A stretch of DNA of 64,000 bases from Simmondsia chinensis (GCA_018398585.1 JAGTTD010000012.1:18299036-18363035), one strand, 5' to 3'. Counted from the first letter of the stretch, positions 21,846 through 32,679 are shown. The notes: generated by a model from the letters alone, not told the origin. A program made the numbers and translations.

Positions 21846-22759
21846 GGGGTGAGCATGGGTACCCGAGCATGGGTCGGGTACCCTATCCAAAATACATGTC
21901 AGTGGTATCCGAAATACTAAAATCACCGAAATTATTACCCATAATGTGATCTAAAGAATCGGGTACCCTAAAAGATCGAGTCGGATCATGTTGAGTCGAA
22001 TACCCGCCCATTTAATTAAAATTTCTCATAAAATCAATTTTATAAAAGGTATAAACAGCTATCTACTAATATTTATTTTGAACACAACTATCTACTACAA
22101 CAACAACAACAACAAGAGTCCTAGTGCCACAAAGGCTCCCACTTGCGCAGGGTCTAGAAGGGGTAGGATGTACGCAGCCTTATCCCATCATGGTGGGACC
22201 CTGACGAGAGAGTGTTTCCTAAAACCCTCAACCTGGTAGTATAAATTTATTGAGAGCCCAACACAACTATCTACTAATATACTATTAAGTTGTTTGTGAG
22301 TACATTATACAATTATGATAACACAATTTCACTTAAACTTTATGATTTAAAATTTAAAAATATCATGCACATAATTGTCATACTTTACTAGCCACAAAAT
22401 CATAACTATCTTAAACTAGGGCAAGCTTTTATTAAAAGAAGAAAGGAAAAATATATATATATATAGTCTAGAAAAATTTTGTTGCGATTTAGAATTAAAT
22501 CTGCAACCTTGTTTAATAAATCAATATTCTAAATACAATACAAATATTTGTTTAGGACAATACGTATATAATTAATATCAGGTCGGATCTGGTACCCAAA
22601 AATTTTTCAAAATGATACTTGATTTCGAACCGATATCCATATTTCAATGGATCGAGTATACCCTAACCGGATATTTTTGGGTCGGTTACCCTAATTTTTC
22701 GAGTCCAGTTTGGTTTGGTTCTTCGGATTTTCAGGTAATCAGGTACTTTTGCTCACTCT
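21846..22759. mobile_element. hAT-like MITE
   Basis: The left end reads GGGGTGAGCATGGG and the right end GCTCACTCTA, giving a short imperfect inverted repeat with TGAGCA/TGCTCA. Subterminal GGGTACCCGA-type words occur at both sides (GGGTACCC, GGTTACCC). GGGGTGAGCA ends are common in plant hAT non-autonomous elements. The flanks TCTTCTA and TCTACTA are similar but not identical, agreeing with an old 8-base target duplication. It is AT-rich, has no transposase, and contains a SINE. Confidence 0.5.
22098..22259 (-). mobile_element. SINE with (TTG)n tail, TS-like
   Basis: A 162-bp retroposon read on the minus strand. It ends in about five TTG repeats and contains the phrase GGCTGCGTACATCC and a CTTTGTGGCACTAGGAC block near the tail, as in TS/Au-type plant SINEs. 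It is flanked by a perfect 17-base direct repeat AACACAACTATCTACTA (22081-22097 and 22260-22276), proof of target-primed insertion. SINEs are tRNA-derived and use LINE enzymes. The promoter half is degenerate. Confidence 0.75.
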
Positions 22760-22777
22760 ATCTACTACAAGCTTATC

Positions 22778-22778
<1 letters not shown>

Positions 22779-22808
<30 letters not shown>
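22779..22808. repeat. Poly-C run of 30 bases
   Basis: An uninterrupted C homopolymer just outside the hAT-like MITE, within the Tat gag. A similar run lies in the F-box gene intron. It may be a real G/C slippage tract or partly an assembly artefact. Confidence 0.9.
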
Positions 22809-22809
<1 letters not shown>

Positions 22810-22810
<1 letters not shown>

Positions 22811-25210
22811 CACACACACTTGAAAAGGGTTACTTCAGTAAGCTTCTTAATCACCTTCCTCCTGCTGGCAAAAACCATTTGCCAATGCTTATTAAGAGGC
22901 AAGCCCAAGTAAATCTATTCCTATTTTAACAAAAGAATGGTCCCTTTCTCTAGCTGGTTTTTTAGGAACATTTTGAAGGTTGGGTAGTCAAAAGTGGAAT
23001 GCTTCATCATAATGTGCCACTTGCAGAACTCATCCCCTAATTCAATAGAACTCTCTGGGAACCTCAGCGCTTCTTGTTTTGACCAACTTTTTGAATTGCG
23101 CATTGGCCATGGCCAATATTTCTTTACTCGTGTCCATCCTGCAAAGGAACTTCACATTAGCATGAGCGTTGGAGATGTCTAGAGGCTCGACTACTTCTAT
23201 CATGCTTACTTGTACAAGACTTGGAAAGGTTGTAATCAACACCTATTTGTCCCTTTTAAGGGAAAATGAGCTCCCTTGCCTCAGTGGCATCTTGGACTAC
23301 ATCTCTAAAGAAGGCGCAGTTCTTTGTTAAGTGGGTGGAAGAATCATGTCACTTGCAACAAACCTTCTCTCTCAAGAAATTAGGATTAGGTTTCTTATTA
23401 TTGTTTTTAAGTTTATTATTTATCTAGAGCTATTCAAATATTATATCAGCTCTTCAAGGTCAAATGAATACTTTCTTAAGTCATGGGATTAATTAGACTT
23501 CCTAGCCCTGACATCCCCTTCCCCTGAAGGATTGCAGATCACAACACATCCTTTAACATATTCAGCGACGTCAACTTCACAAGGAGGGACTTCCTCCTTG
23601 TTCATGTAGGTTGCATACACACTTTAGGCTTTCTTCTTTCAAGACTGCCTCGTATCTCGTAGCACATTCTGCCAGTCAAGTTCGAGGAGAGCCAAAGTAC
23701 ATTTTAGTCTAGCTCTCATGAATCAATTAATATAATCCTCTATAGATTCTCTTGGTTATTGTTTCATTCTAGCCAAGTCTAACATAGAACTTCCTAGTTC
23801 CATTCCTGTGAATTGGGCTTAAAATTGTCTAGCCATATCATCCCAATTATAGATAGCATTAGGCAAGGCTTATATACCACTTAAAAGCGGTTCATGTCAA
23901 AGAATTAGGGAATAGCATTAGTTTTAGGTAAGGATTATCATCCCCCGCTCTCCATTGGCAAATAAACCTTACAAAGTGCTCAGGAGCAGAAACATTCTCC
24001 TCTTCATAGAAAGGGTAAACTCTAGTATCTTGTACCTTATAGGGAATTGATAATCCCTATCAACATAATTGGGGTACAACTTACTATAAATAGGTATGTT
24101 GATCCTACGAAGGCATGGTCTATACATTTGCTCAATAAGGGCGCCAGCTAGTCTTGGAGAGGTAAGTTCAGTGCTTGGTTATCCATTTGCCATGCCTCCC
24201 CAAGGGGTTGAGGATCTCTGGGAGGATTAGCAGGATACCCCTGAGCTCTCATGACTATTGGGTGGGAAAACTGGTGTTGGCCTGCATAAGAAGGATTATA
24301 CCCTATTTGGTCTATATGGCCAATCCATTGATTAGACAATAGGTAAGGACCAACGGAACCTTGGGTATGAGGCATGCTTGGAGGCACCCCCATGTTCAAA
24401 GGTTACCCTAAATTGGTCTATCCTGAAGAAAGAATCCTAGGAATGTCTTGTATTCAATTATGCCCTAGTCTTGTACTCTGTATTAAGCTTAGGAGGAGGG
24501 CATTGGTCCCTCTTGATGGGTACTTGCCCTTGCCCATTAATCCAGAGGGTTTGCTTAGGCCTCAAGATGGCCTCCCCTACAAGGGGAAGATATGTATGGC
24601 TCCGCCCCCCAATTTCAAGGGAAGACATAGCTTGAGCATTAGTGTTCAGGATCCTAGAATTCAATGTGTGCCCTTAATTTGAGGGTCCAGACTCTCCATA
24701 TGTCATATATTTTTATTCCTATGGCTTAGATCCAAGTGTATGATGCTTGGCCTAGCCATAACGTTGTTTCCTCTATCTTCAAAGGTACCATCTCTCCCAA
24801 CACTTGCTTGTGGTCGTGAGCTCGAGGGAAAGTCACGAGGGTAACCAATAGGGGTTGAGGAAGGAAGGGCAAACTTTATTGTCTAAGGTCCTCCATACTA
24901 GCTCGAATAAGGTCGTTGTGCGTCTCATCCTACCTTGCTAAGATAGGCTCAATTTCTACTACCATTTTCTTTACCACTTCTCTTGTTATAAGGCTAGCAG
25001 TGGGAGGTAAGATTGCATGCATTTCTACCAAGACCCTATCTGTCTCTTTATGCAATCTTTTATTCATTGAGGTCCTAACACCATTGATAATAGTCCTCAT
25101 AGTAGTTGCGTTTTTACACTGGTCAGCTAGAGTACGCTCATTCTCTGCATGTTATTTCTCTTGAACTTCTCCAAAAAGATTGCTCAAGCCTTTCATCTTT
25201 GAGTTGCATT
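22810..25210 (-). pseudogene. Gag of the Tat element (pseudogene)
   Basis: The minus strand begins near 25210 with MAMLKRRMQLKDERLEQSF. A coiled-coil-like N-terminal part follows (about 25160-24900, with ADQCKNATTMRTIINGVRTS), then a Pro/Gln-rich stretch (24664-24148), then capsid-like segments near 23242-22921 (EILAMANAQFKKLVKTRSAE, then FKMFLKNQ). Frame changes and stops are frequent. Gag would form the particle. The assignment rests on position, composition and general likeness to Tat gag. Confidence 0.55.
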
Positions 25211-25276
25211 CTGCGCTTGAGCATGGCCATGAAACACATATTAGAAAAAGCACACACCAAACCATGACGTACTAAC

Positions 25277-25287
25277 TGGGCCGGCCC
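25277..25287. promoter_or_regulatory. Possible site II / TCP-type element upstream of the PPR gene
   Basis: TGGGCCGGCCC, about 255 bases before the ATG, holds TGGGCC on one strand and GGGCC on both. TGGGCY (site II) words are common in promoters of plant genes for mitochondrial proteins. This is a motif match only. It lies at the edge of the transposon. Confidence 0.3.
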
Positions 25288-25539
25288 GACGTTACAGGCG
25301 CACGTATGTGTGGTGCACCATGCTCACTCTAGTCCCACAAGACTTTACCAATTATAATGACAAAGGGTACTTAAACAAGACTTGCCACCTTTAGTCTTCC
25401 CACTTGAAATTAACGTACTTTCACAAGTTAAACAAAATCGAAACACGGTGCTCCAAATTCCAACACGATGGGTCACGTATGCTCCAAAGAAGGAATGAAA
25501 TCACTTGAAATTTATTTTTAATTTTTGTTCGATATTTCA

Positions 25540-28041
25540 ATGGCACTTCCAGCATTGGCAAGAAACTACTATTTCTATAAATCAATCAAATCTGCGACTG
25601 ATATTGCGGCAACCCAACATATTTTCATCAACCCATCAATTAGTGCAAAATTCTACAAGCCAGATCTTTCCCCCGACAGCAAGGTAGTTGTCGATAGACT
25701 GGTTTTAATCTTCACTAGTAAATCAGTTCACGACGGAAACCGGGAACTGGGTTATCTGGGGTCAAAAGTAACCACAGAGATCGTTGAATTTGTGTTAAAA
25801 GGGATAAGAAATTGGAGAATCGCGCTTAATTTTTTCGATTGGGCGTCAAATCAAACTGGGTACTCCCACAATTGTTATACTTTCAATGCTATGGCGGCAG
25901 TCCTAGCAGGTGTTCGACAAAATGCCCAGCTGAAGAATCTATCTTCGCAAGTTGTAAGCAGCCAGTGTTGTATGTCCCCCGGGGCTTTAGGGTTCTTTAT
26001 TAGGTGTTTGGGAAGTGTTGGATTGGTGGAAGAAGCCAATTCGTTGTTTGATCATGTTAGACAGCTGGGTCTTTGCGTTCCTAATAATTATAGCTATAAT
26101 TGTTTATTAGACGCCATTTCTAACTCAAATTCAGTTGATTTAGCTGAGAGGAGGTTGAATGAAATGCTTAATTCTGGATGGGAAGCTGATCGGTACACTC
26201 TGACGCCTCTATTGCAGGTTTATTGTAGAGCAGGACAGTTTGAGAAGGCTTTGAATGTGTTCAATCATATGTGCGCAAATGGGTGGGTCGATTTGCACAT
26301 ATCATCGATATTGCTTATGTCGTTTAGTAAGTGGGGAAAATCAGAGGAGGCGTTGGAGTTGATTGAGAGGATTAAGGATTTCGGTGTTGAGTTGAATGAG
26401 AAAACTTTCCATGTATTAATACATGGGTTTGTTTCAAGTTTGAGATTGGATAAGGCCATTCTTTTGCTGGAGAAAATGCGCCATGCAGGGATTTCCCCTG
26501 ATATTGCACTCTATGATGTGCTTATTGGAGGGTTCTGCAAGAGTAAAGATATTGAGAAGGCATTATGCTTGTATTCAGAGATGAAAAAATATGGGATAGC
26601 ACCCGATCTCCGTATACTGACAAAGCTTATATCGTCAGTTGGAGAAGAAACGTTAATGTTGCAGCTAATAGAGGAAACTGGGATTGTAATAGATAGTGAA
26701 CTTGTGACCTTGGTTTGTAATTCTATTTTGAATGCTCTTGTTGGAAAGGGTTCCATCGATAGAGCTCATTACTTGATGAAAGTGTTGATGGGTTATCACC
26801 CAAGTTCTGATAAGGGTTTAGAGAAGTTCTTCAAGGTTAATGGAATCGTTGGGCTCAATGCCACTTCATTTAACATCGTGATTGATGCATTGTGCAAAAC
26901 TGGCCAATTGGATGCAGCCCTGGGGCTCTTTAGAGACATGGTTCGGATTGGATGCAAAAAGGATGCATTACTTTATAACAATTTGATTGATACTTTATGC
27001 AAGTGTGACAGACTAGAGGACAGTCTTGAGCTTTTACAAGAAATGAAGATGTCAGGAGTGAAACCGACCCAGTTCACCTATAATGCAATTTACGGTTGCT
27101 TTTGTAAAAGAGAGGATGTTGAAGGAGCTATTGAAATAGTGAAGGAGATGTTTCTTTCTGGGCATGAACCGTGGATAAAGCACTCTACCACAATGGTAAC
27201 ACGACTTTGCAAATTGGGGAAGGCCAATGAAGCTTCAAAATTTCTCGATAAACTCGTTGAAGAGGGTCTGGTTCCTCATTTGATACCTTACTCTGCAGCA
27301 ATTGACGGTTACTTTAAGCTCAAACAAGTAGATCATGCTCTAGAGTTGTTCCGGGATATGTGTGCTCGAGGCTATAGCCCTGACGTCATTACTTATAACA
27401 TCTTAATAAACGGGCTTTGTAAAGCTCAAAGAATGATAGAAGCATGGGATTTATTCAAGGAAATGCTGAAACGGGGGCTTGTTCCTTCAGTTGTAACTTA
27501 CAACTCGATCATCAATGGATGGTGCAAGTTTGTTAACATTAATCAGGCTTTGGTTTGTTTCTATAAAATGGCTAAACAAGATAGATACCCCAATGTCGTG
27601 ACCTATACAACTTTGATTGATGGGTTATGTAATGCTGGGCGATCAGAACATGCGGTTCTTCTTTGGAACGAAATGCTCGATAAAGGGTGCACCCCGAATA
27701 GGGTAGCATTCATGGCTTTGATCAATGGTCTCTGCAAGAGTGGGAAGCCGCAATTGGCGATGAGTTATCTCCGTGAGATGAAGGAAAAGGAACTGAGTGC
27801 TGATGGGTTTGTATATGTTGCTTTGGTGGATGCATTTATGTCCAAGGATGATGCAGAAATGGCATTCGACATATTCAAAGAGATAATTGAACAAAACATG
27901 CTGCCAGATTCAAATGATAAGAATCATGCTATGATAAAAGACGCAGTGTCTAAGTTGTTGCAGGACCCTCGTACCTCATCGAGTGTTGGTAGCCTTATTA
28001 CTACAAAAGGAATGTCAGCATTTCTTCCTCCAGATGTTTAA
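25540..28041 (+). CDS. P-class pentatricopeptide repeat protein, probably mitochondrial
   Basis: An intronless 833-residue protein. The start ATG at 25540 (MALPALARNYYFYKSIK) gives a basic, Ser/Tyr-containing N-terminus without early acidic residues, suiting an organelle transit peptide. The frame is open 15 bases further upstream but with no ATG. From about residue 105 to 810 there are roughly 18-19 PPR motifs of about 35 residues, most clearly in the C-terminal half (VITYNILINGLCKAQRM, VVTYNSIINGWCKF, VVTYTTLIDGLCNAGR). An irregular stretch near residues 365-430 breaks the pattern. No E, E+ or DYW domain follows, so this is P-class. Such proteins bind organelle RNA and affect its splicing, stability or translation. 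Length and layout resemble Arabidopsis At5g08310 (recalled, not checked). It looks intact. Confidence 0.92.
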   Translation: MALPALARNYYFYKSIKSATDIAATQHIFINPSISAKFYKPDLSPDSKVVVDRLVLIFTSKSVHDGNRELGYLGSKVTTEIVEFVLKGIRNWRIALNFFDWASNQTGYSHNCYTFNAMAAVLAGVRQNAQLKNLSSQVVSSQCCMSPGALGFFIRCLGSVGLVEEANSLFDHVRQLGLCVPNNYSYNCLLDAISNSNSVDLAERRLNEMLNSGWEADRYTLTPLLQVYCRAGQFEKALNVFNHMCANGWVDLHISSILLMSFSKWGKSEEALELIERIKDFGVELNEKTFHVLIHGFVSSLRLDKAILLLEKMRHAGISPDIALYDVLIGGFCKSKDIEKALCLYSEMKKYGIAPDLRILTKLISSVGEETLMLQLIEETGIVIDSELVTLVCNSILNALVGKGSIDRAHYLMKVLMGYHPSSDKGLEKFFKVNGIVGLNATSFNIVIDALCKTGQLDAALGLFRDMVRIGCKKDALLYNNLIDTLCKCDRLEDSLELLQEMKMSGVKPTQFTYNAIYGCFCKREDVEGAIEIVKEMFLSGHEPWIKHSTTMVTRLCKLGKANEASKFLDKLVEEGLVPHLIPYSAAIDGYFKLKQVDHALELFRDMCARGYSPDVITYNILINGLCKAQRMIEAWDLFKEMLKRGLVPSVVTYNSIINGWCKFVNINQALVCFYKMAKQDRYPNVVTYTTLIDGLCNAGRSEHAVLLWNEMLDKGCTPNRVAFMALINGLCKSGKPQLAMSYLREMKEKELSADGFVYVALVDAFMSKDDAEMAFDIFKEIIEQNMLPDSNDKNHAMIKDAVSKLLQDPRTSSSVGSLITTKGMSAFLPPDV

Positions 28042-28920
28042 TGCAAAGTCCATGTCGATGACGCCTCTGTCTAGTAGTAAATATCTTAGATATTTAATTG
28101 TTTATTTTCTGTTGTTATTTTTGTATTAGGTGGGATATTTTCTTTTGTTTGGTTTTTCAGTTCACTTGTATTATTTGATATAAATACTTTTACTTTCTGG
28201 TGGGATGACAACTCACTGATAGTGACGCCAAGTTGGTTGGCATCGAGGGCAGACCCAACATAATTTTGGGAAGGTTAAGACTTGCCATCCTTTTTTAAGA
28301 ATAGCAGGAATTGCTCTTCTTTGTCACTACTGGAATTGATGGATTTCTGATATTGAATGTGGAGAAGGAGAGATGAGGTAAAGACGTTCCATTGAGCATG
28401 CCAAGATTTGTAACCACAAATTTTGAATAAAATAAATAAACGAAATGATGTTGCATAAATATAAAAATTTGCATTCATCAGAAAAATATTGGCACAATCT
28501 TTGTATACTTGTATTAAGTACAAATATATGAAAATCCTCTTATTCGATCTCCACGAATATTTGACGAGTCTTTTGTTAATGGCTTGGTCCTGAAATCTTG
28601 AAAAAGGGTGCAAGGTTTGATCTCTATTAAGTAATTCTTCCTCAAAGTAGAAAGCACGTGGCTTGATCTCTTACTTGGAAGGTGAATTGGGTTTTGAACT
28701 TGGAAACTTGAAGTGTAGAGGGCTTATGACTTGATCTCTCCCTTAAATGATGATTTGGCTAGTAATCCATCCTATGTCTTCTTATAGAGGTTTTGTGATT
28801 TTGGTTTTTCTCAACCTCGCCCCCACAAATGAATGGAGGTTCCTGTATTTATAAGGTAGTATCTAAGTATTGGTTTATGGGCTTAACTTAGAAGTTAGAA
28901 GTCAATTGCGCTTGATATTT
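28042..28920. other. PPR 3' region and intergenic DNA
   Basis: The 3' UTR is AT-rich. A minus-strand open frame of 112 codons (28275-28613) has no recognisable family and is probably chance. No RNA gene was seen. Confidence 0.4.
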
Positions 28921-29036
28921 GACTTGAAAGTCATTTAGGTTTTTGGTTCGACTTGGAAGTCATTTAGGATTTTGGTTTGACTTGGAATCTATTTGGGCCT
29001 TAGGTTTGTCTTGGAAAAATATTTGGGCTTAACTTA
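28921..29036. repeat. 29-bp minisatellite, four units
   Basis: Units start at 28921, 28950, 28979 and 29008 with an exact 29-base period. The consensus begins GACTTGGAAGTCATTTAGG and ends TTTTGGTTT. Later units are more diverged. Weaker related phrases continue to about 29100. Confidence 0.75.
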
Positions 29037-29400
29037 ACTTGAGTGTTATTCTGGGCTTCTTGGGCTTCATTTGATACAATTGGTCTTGCAGGTTATGGGC
29101 TTGACCCAATAGTTTTCATGGGCCCGGGATTGATATTTGCTTTGGATTTCTAACATTTGGCTCAAATTGAGGATAGTAAACTGATAACTTTTGATTAATT
29201 AAATTTTTTTATTAACCCTTTTAAATTTATGAATGACGAAACTTATATGTGTGCATGGTTATTTTATTAAATTAAAAAAAATAAAAATGTTATGTTTAAT
29301 TATAAAATTGACGGGTGAATTTATATTTTGATCAATTTTAAATTGATGTTGTTTTCTTGATTATAAAAAATAAAATTGTTGTTGCTTGATTTAACGTCGT
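29037..29400. other. AT-rich intergenic DNA upstream of the F-box gene
   Basis: No gene or clear element is seen. The stretch from 29170 to 29400 is very AT-rich. Confidence 0.4.
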
Positions 29401-29414
29401 AACTAACGAAGTCT

Positions 29415-29545
29415 GCCAAAGCCCCCCTGGACCAAATGATTGGGTAAGCATTTGCCACCCACGAGATCCAGTGTTCGAGGCTCAGCATCCCCCCTTTTCC
29501 TGTCTTTAAGGCGTTTATACTGTTCCAAAAAAAAAAAAAAAACAA
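29415..29545 (+). mobile_element. Short SINE with A-rich tail, 5' of the F-box gene
   Basis: A 131-bp insertion flanked by a perfect 14-base direct repeat AACTAACGAAGTCT (29401-29414 and 29546-29559). It ends in a run of about 16 A. A GTTCGAGGCTC word near 29474 resembles the B box of a tRNA-type pol III promoter, and the A box is poor. It is shorter than most plant SINEs, so it may be 5'-truncated. It lies about 135 bases upstream of the ATG and may sit at or near the transcription start. Confidence 0.75.
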
Positions 29546-29681
29546 AACTAACGAAGTCTCCGCCTCTCTCTCTCCTTGAATTCCATAGATCTGAGGTGTT
29601 GGCTTTTGCCGGTTAAAGCAATTGAAAAGGGCCCGGGAGATTAGGGTTTGGTTTGGTTTGATTCTAACCCTCTCCTCTCCA

Positions 29682-31347
29682 ATGGCGACGCCTGAAACCT
29701 TGGTAGGCATAAACGAGGCGCTGAAGGATGACGAGCTGAGGGCGATACTGGCGAAGTTAGAGAGCGACAAGGACAAGGAAGTGTTCGGATTGGTTTGCAA
29801 GCGGTGGCTTCACCTTCAGAGCACTGAGCGGCGGAGACTGTGCGCCAGGGCTGGACCTCACATGCTCCACCGCATGGCTGCCCGTTTCTCTTGTCTTCAC
29901 GAGCTCGATCTCTCTCAGAATCAGTCTCGCTCCTTCTTCCCTGGCGTCACTGACTCTGACCTCTCTGTTATTGCCTCTGGCTTCTCCTGCCTCCGCGTCC
30001 TCAAACTCTGCAATTGTAAAGGTACTTTTTTGCTTTTTTGTATATATTGTTAGGAACTCTCAACCCTAATGTATAAAGCCATAGTGCATTTATAAAGCCA
30101 CCCACACTAACCCTAGTGTGTCATGAGCCTAAATTAGATTGATCCAATCTTCTACCTTAAACTATGCTCCACCCATAAACGCAACATTCATAATTGATTG
30201 GTTGTTGTGGTTTTCTCTTAATGCTTCTATTTCTGCAGAATTTGATTTGTTCAAATACTGTTCACGTGAGCTAGATTGGAGGTTTGGAGGTTGGGGCTGG
30301 ATAAAATTGATGATAGAGATTGAAAAGGAAGACGCTTTTATTGATTGATTAAGGTCTATGACTGAGGTTGTGGGCTTTATTTTTTTTTTAGTCAAGGCCA
30401 GTCTTGACATTTTTGGGAACCTAAGCGAACGTTTTAAATGGGGTGATTCACGTATTAATAAAGTTTCTGTTAACAATATAATACTAAAACTTATTAACAT
30501 TAACAATTGATACTTCAAAAACGAAAACCCTAAATTTTGGGGCCCCAGTCGGTTGCTTGAGCTGTTTGGGGTTATATTCGGCCCTACTTAGGATGGCTCT
30601 CAAGGCAGTCTAGTGATGGGACAAGAACAATTAATTGGGTGTCTATGTTGAACTTGGACGATACTGGACTTCTCTACAGTTCCAAGTGGAAGATAAGAAT
30701 TTTTTGCAGTAAAGTTCCTTTCGCCAAGGGGTAAAGATAAGTTTTGGTTTTCATTAGTCGAGCATAAGGTTTAGTGCCTAAAAAAGAATTTGCAGTGAGT
30801 AATCATCCCATTACGCCATAAGCCTTACTAAAATAGCATCTATATTGCTTGTACAGTTCATTTTAGGTGGCTTGTGTGGAGGTTATTGGTTTATCTGTTT
30901 ATATACCATTCTGTACACTGGTGATTGCTTGTTATTTAATGGATATACTTTTTAGTCGGCTGTGAGCCTTCCTCGAGATGGGATTTTTCTGTCAAGTTGA
31001 TTTCGCACTGCTGAAGCCTTCTTTGATAGAGATGCATTGACCTTTGTTGGCAACATGTTCTTGAATATAATTCAACTTTAGAAGTTATCCGTTGGTGTCT
31101 AATTGCTACAAATTGCTGTCTATGAGTTCATTGTTGTGTCCATTAATTTTTATGGCCAAGTAGACAAAGAACACTGTTAACCAAGAAGGCCCTTCTTTTG
31201 TGCCACTGGGATTGTAAATATGTGATTCTTCATGACACAAATTAGTTATTCTGCTTTACGCACCAATTTGGCAATCAGTTGTGCAGGCTGCTCTGATGTT
31301 ATCTTGCCATTTGACAATAGGAGTTCATGGTTGTTCAAAACCCAACC

Positions 31348-31378
<31 letters not shown>

Positions 31379-32678
31379 TTCTTCTCTTCTCTCTCTCTCC
31401 CTCCCTCTCCTGATTTGAAGGTTGCTTTCCGATAAATGTATGGTCATTGAGTGATACTTGTCACATCAGTAGTTTGTGTACTTCCTGCAATGGGGTTCCT
31501 TTGGTTTGGATGTAACGGATGAAGACATCACTTCTTTATGGCACTACTCCTTCCTTGGGGAAGTGTTGCACATTCAAGAATGTTTTATTCCAATGCTATC
31601 TAGGTGCAGGTTTGCTATTACTATGTTCTTTATATAAATGCAGACCTGTTTTTCATTGCATTGAATGTATTGTTAATTTTCCCCTCATCTAGCAATCAAG
31701 CAAGCTGTGTTACTTGGAAACCATGTTTTGATTGTAATGTCAATTTTTCCTGTCTTTCTTAAGCAAGGGTATGTATGATTTACAGGCATTACTGATCGAG
31801 GAATGGTGGCAATTGGGGGCAGTCTTTCTGCGTTGCAGTTTCTGGATGTATCAGATTGCAAAAAGCTGACAGACAGGGGGTTCTTGGCTGTAGCTGAAGG
31901 CTGTCATGACCTAAGAAGCTTGCACCTTGCTGGCTGCAGATTAGTCACTGATAAACTACTTGGATCTCTTTCAAACAACTGTCATAATCTCGAGGAGCTC
32001 TGTTTGCAACAATGCATGAACATAACCGACTCAGGGCTTCACGCTCTCGTTAGTGGATGCCAACAGATCAAATATTTGGATGTCAACAAATGCCCCAATG
32101 TTGGAAGTATTGGAATCTCCAGTGTCTCCAAAGCCTGTTCATACTCTTTACTGACTCTAAAATTGTTAAATTGCCACAAAGTCAGGGACGACGCCATGTT
32201 GTCTTTGTCTCAGTTCTCCAAGAATCTTGAGACTCTCGTCATTGGCGGATGTAGAGGTATCTCTGACGAGTCTATAAAGTCATTGGCTGGTTCCTGTAAT
32301 CAAAGTCTAAGGAATCTGCGTATGGATTGGTGCCTGAACATAACTGATGCTTCACTGAGTTGCATTCTTTCTCAATGCATAAATTTAGAAGCCCTTGACG
32401 TCAGTTGTTGCGAGGAGATAACCGATGCTGCATTCGTAAGATTAGGAAATGGGGATTATGCTGCAAGTCTAAAGATCTTGAAAGTCGATAACTGTCCTAA
32501 GATTACGGTGGCAGGAATCGCCAGAGTTGTGGATTCTTGCAGATCTCTACAGTACCTAGATGTGAGGTCATGTCCTTACATCACGAAGGCAGGTTGTGAT
32601 GATGCTGGTCTGCAGTTCCCTGAATGCTGTAAAGTCAACTTCACCGGGAGCCTGAGTGAACCAGACATGTTCCGATGA
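29682..32678 (+). CDS. F-box/LRR-repeat (RNI-like) protein, At5g23340-like; two exons
   Basis: Two exons, 29682-30021 and 31786-32678, joined by a GT-AG intron (30022-31785, ending TTTACAG), give 410 residues. The N-terminus (residues about 12-60: LKDDELRAILAKL, DKEVFGLVCKRWL) is an F-box-like segment. The rest is about ten cysteine-rich LRRs of the form CxxITDxxLxxLxxxCxxLxxLxLxxC. The C-terminus CCKVNFTGSLSEPDMF matches the family's typical end. Such proteins serve as substrate receptors of SCF ubiquitin ligases or bind related partners; the substrate is unknown. Layout and end match Arabidopsis At5g23340 (about 405 residues, from memory). A likely 3' UTR intron (32680-32950, AG/GTAGGC to TTTCTTAG) follows the stop. 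The frame is intact. Confidence 0.9.
30022..31785 (+). other. Intron of the F-box/LRR gene
   Basis: The 1764-base intron has donor AAAG/GTACTT and acceptor TTTACAG/GCATT. It contains a poly-C/CT tract at 31351-31405, but no recognisable transposon or gene. Exon ends keep the reading frame within a Gly codon. Confidence 0.9.
31351..31377. repeat. Poly-C run of 27 bases in the F-box gene intron
   Basis: An uninterrupted C run, followed by a CT-rich tract to about 31410. Its length is likely unstable and may be misassembled. Confidence 0.9.
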
Positions 32679-32679
32679 G

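Larger units (their letters stand above)
7790..25250 (-). mobile_element. Large decayed Ty3/Gypsy element, Tat-type, with nested insertions
   Basis: The minus-strand order gag (about 25.2-22.8 and 21.8-19.1 kb), protease (19.0 kb), RT and RNase H (18.1-16.5 kb), integrase (16.1-15.1 kb) is Ty3/Gypsy. A second RNase H-like domain with a NNEAE motif after RT, and an antisense gene beyond integrase, are features of Tat-lineage plant elements (Ogre, Retand and relatives). It is broken by a non-autonomous Gypsy at 9514-13309, a probable solo LTR at 19944-21657 and a hAT-like MITE at 21846-22759. Neither LTR could be identified, so the outer limits are estimates. It ends about 250-300 bases upstream of the PPR gene. 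Confidence 0.65.

Noticed and set aside
28275..28613. Minus-strand open frame of 112 codons downstream of the PPR gene
   Set aside because: AT-rich, no recognisable domain, no support from context.
29460..29500. Possible tRNA gene from the B-box-like word
   Set aside because: No cloverleaf or anticodon arm; it lies in a SINE with target duplications.
29321..29800. Minus-strand open frame overlapping the F-box gene start
   Set aside because: It runs through the SINE and antisense to a well-supported exon; low-complexity Ser/Leu content.
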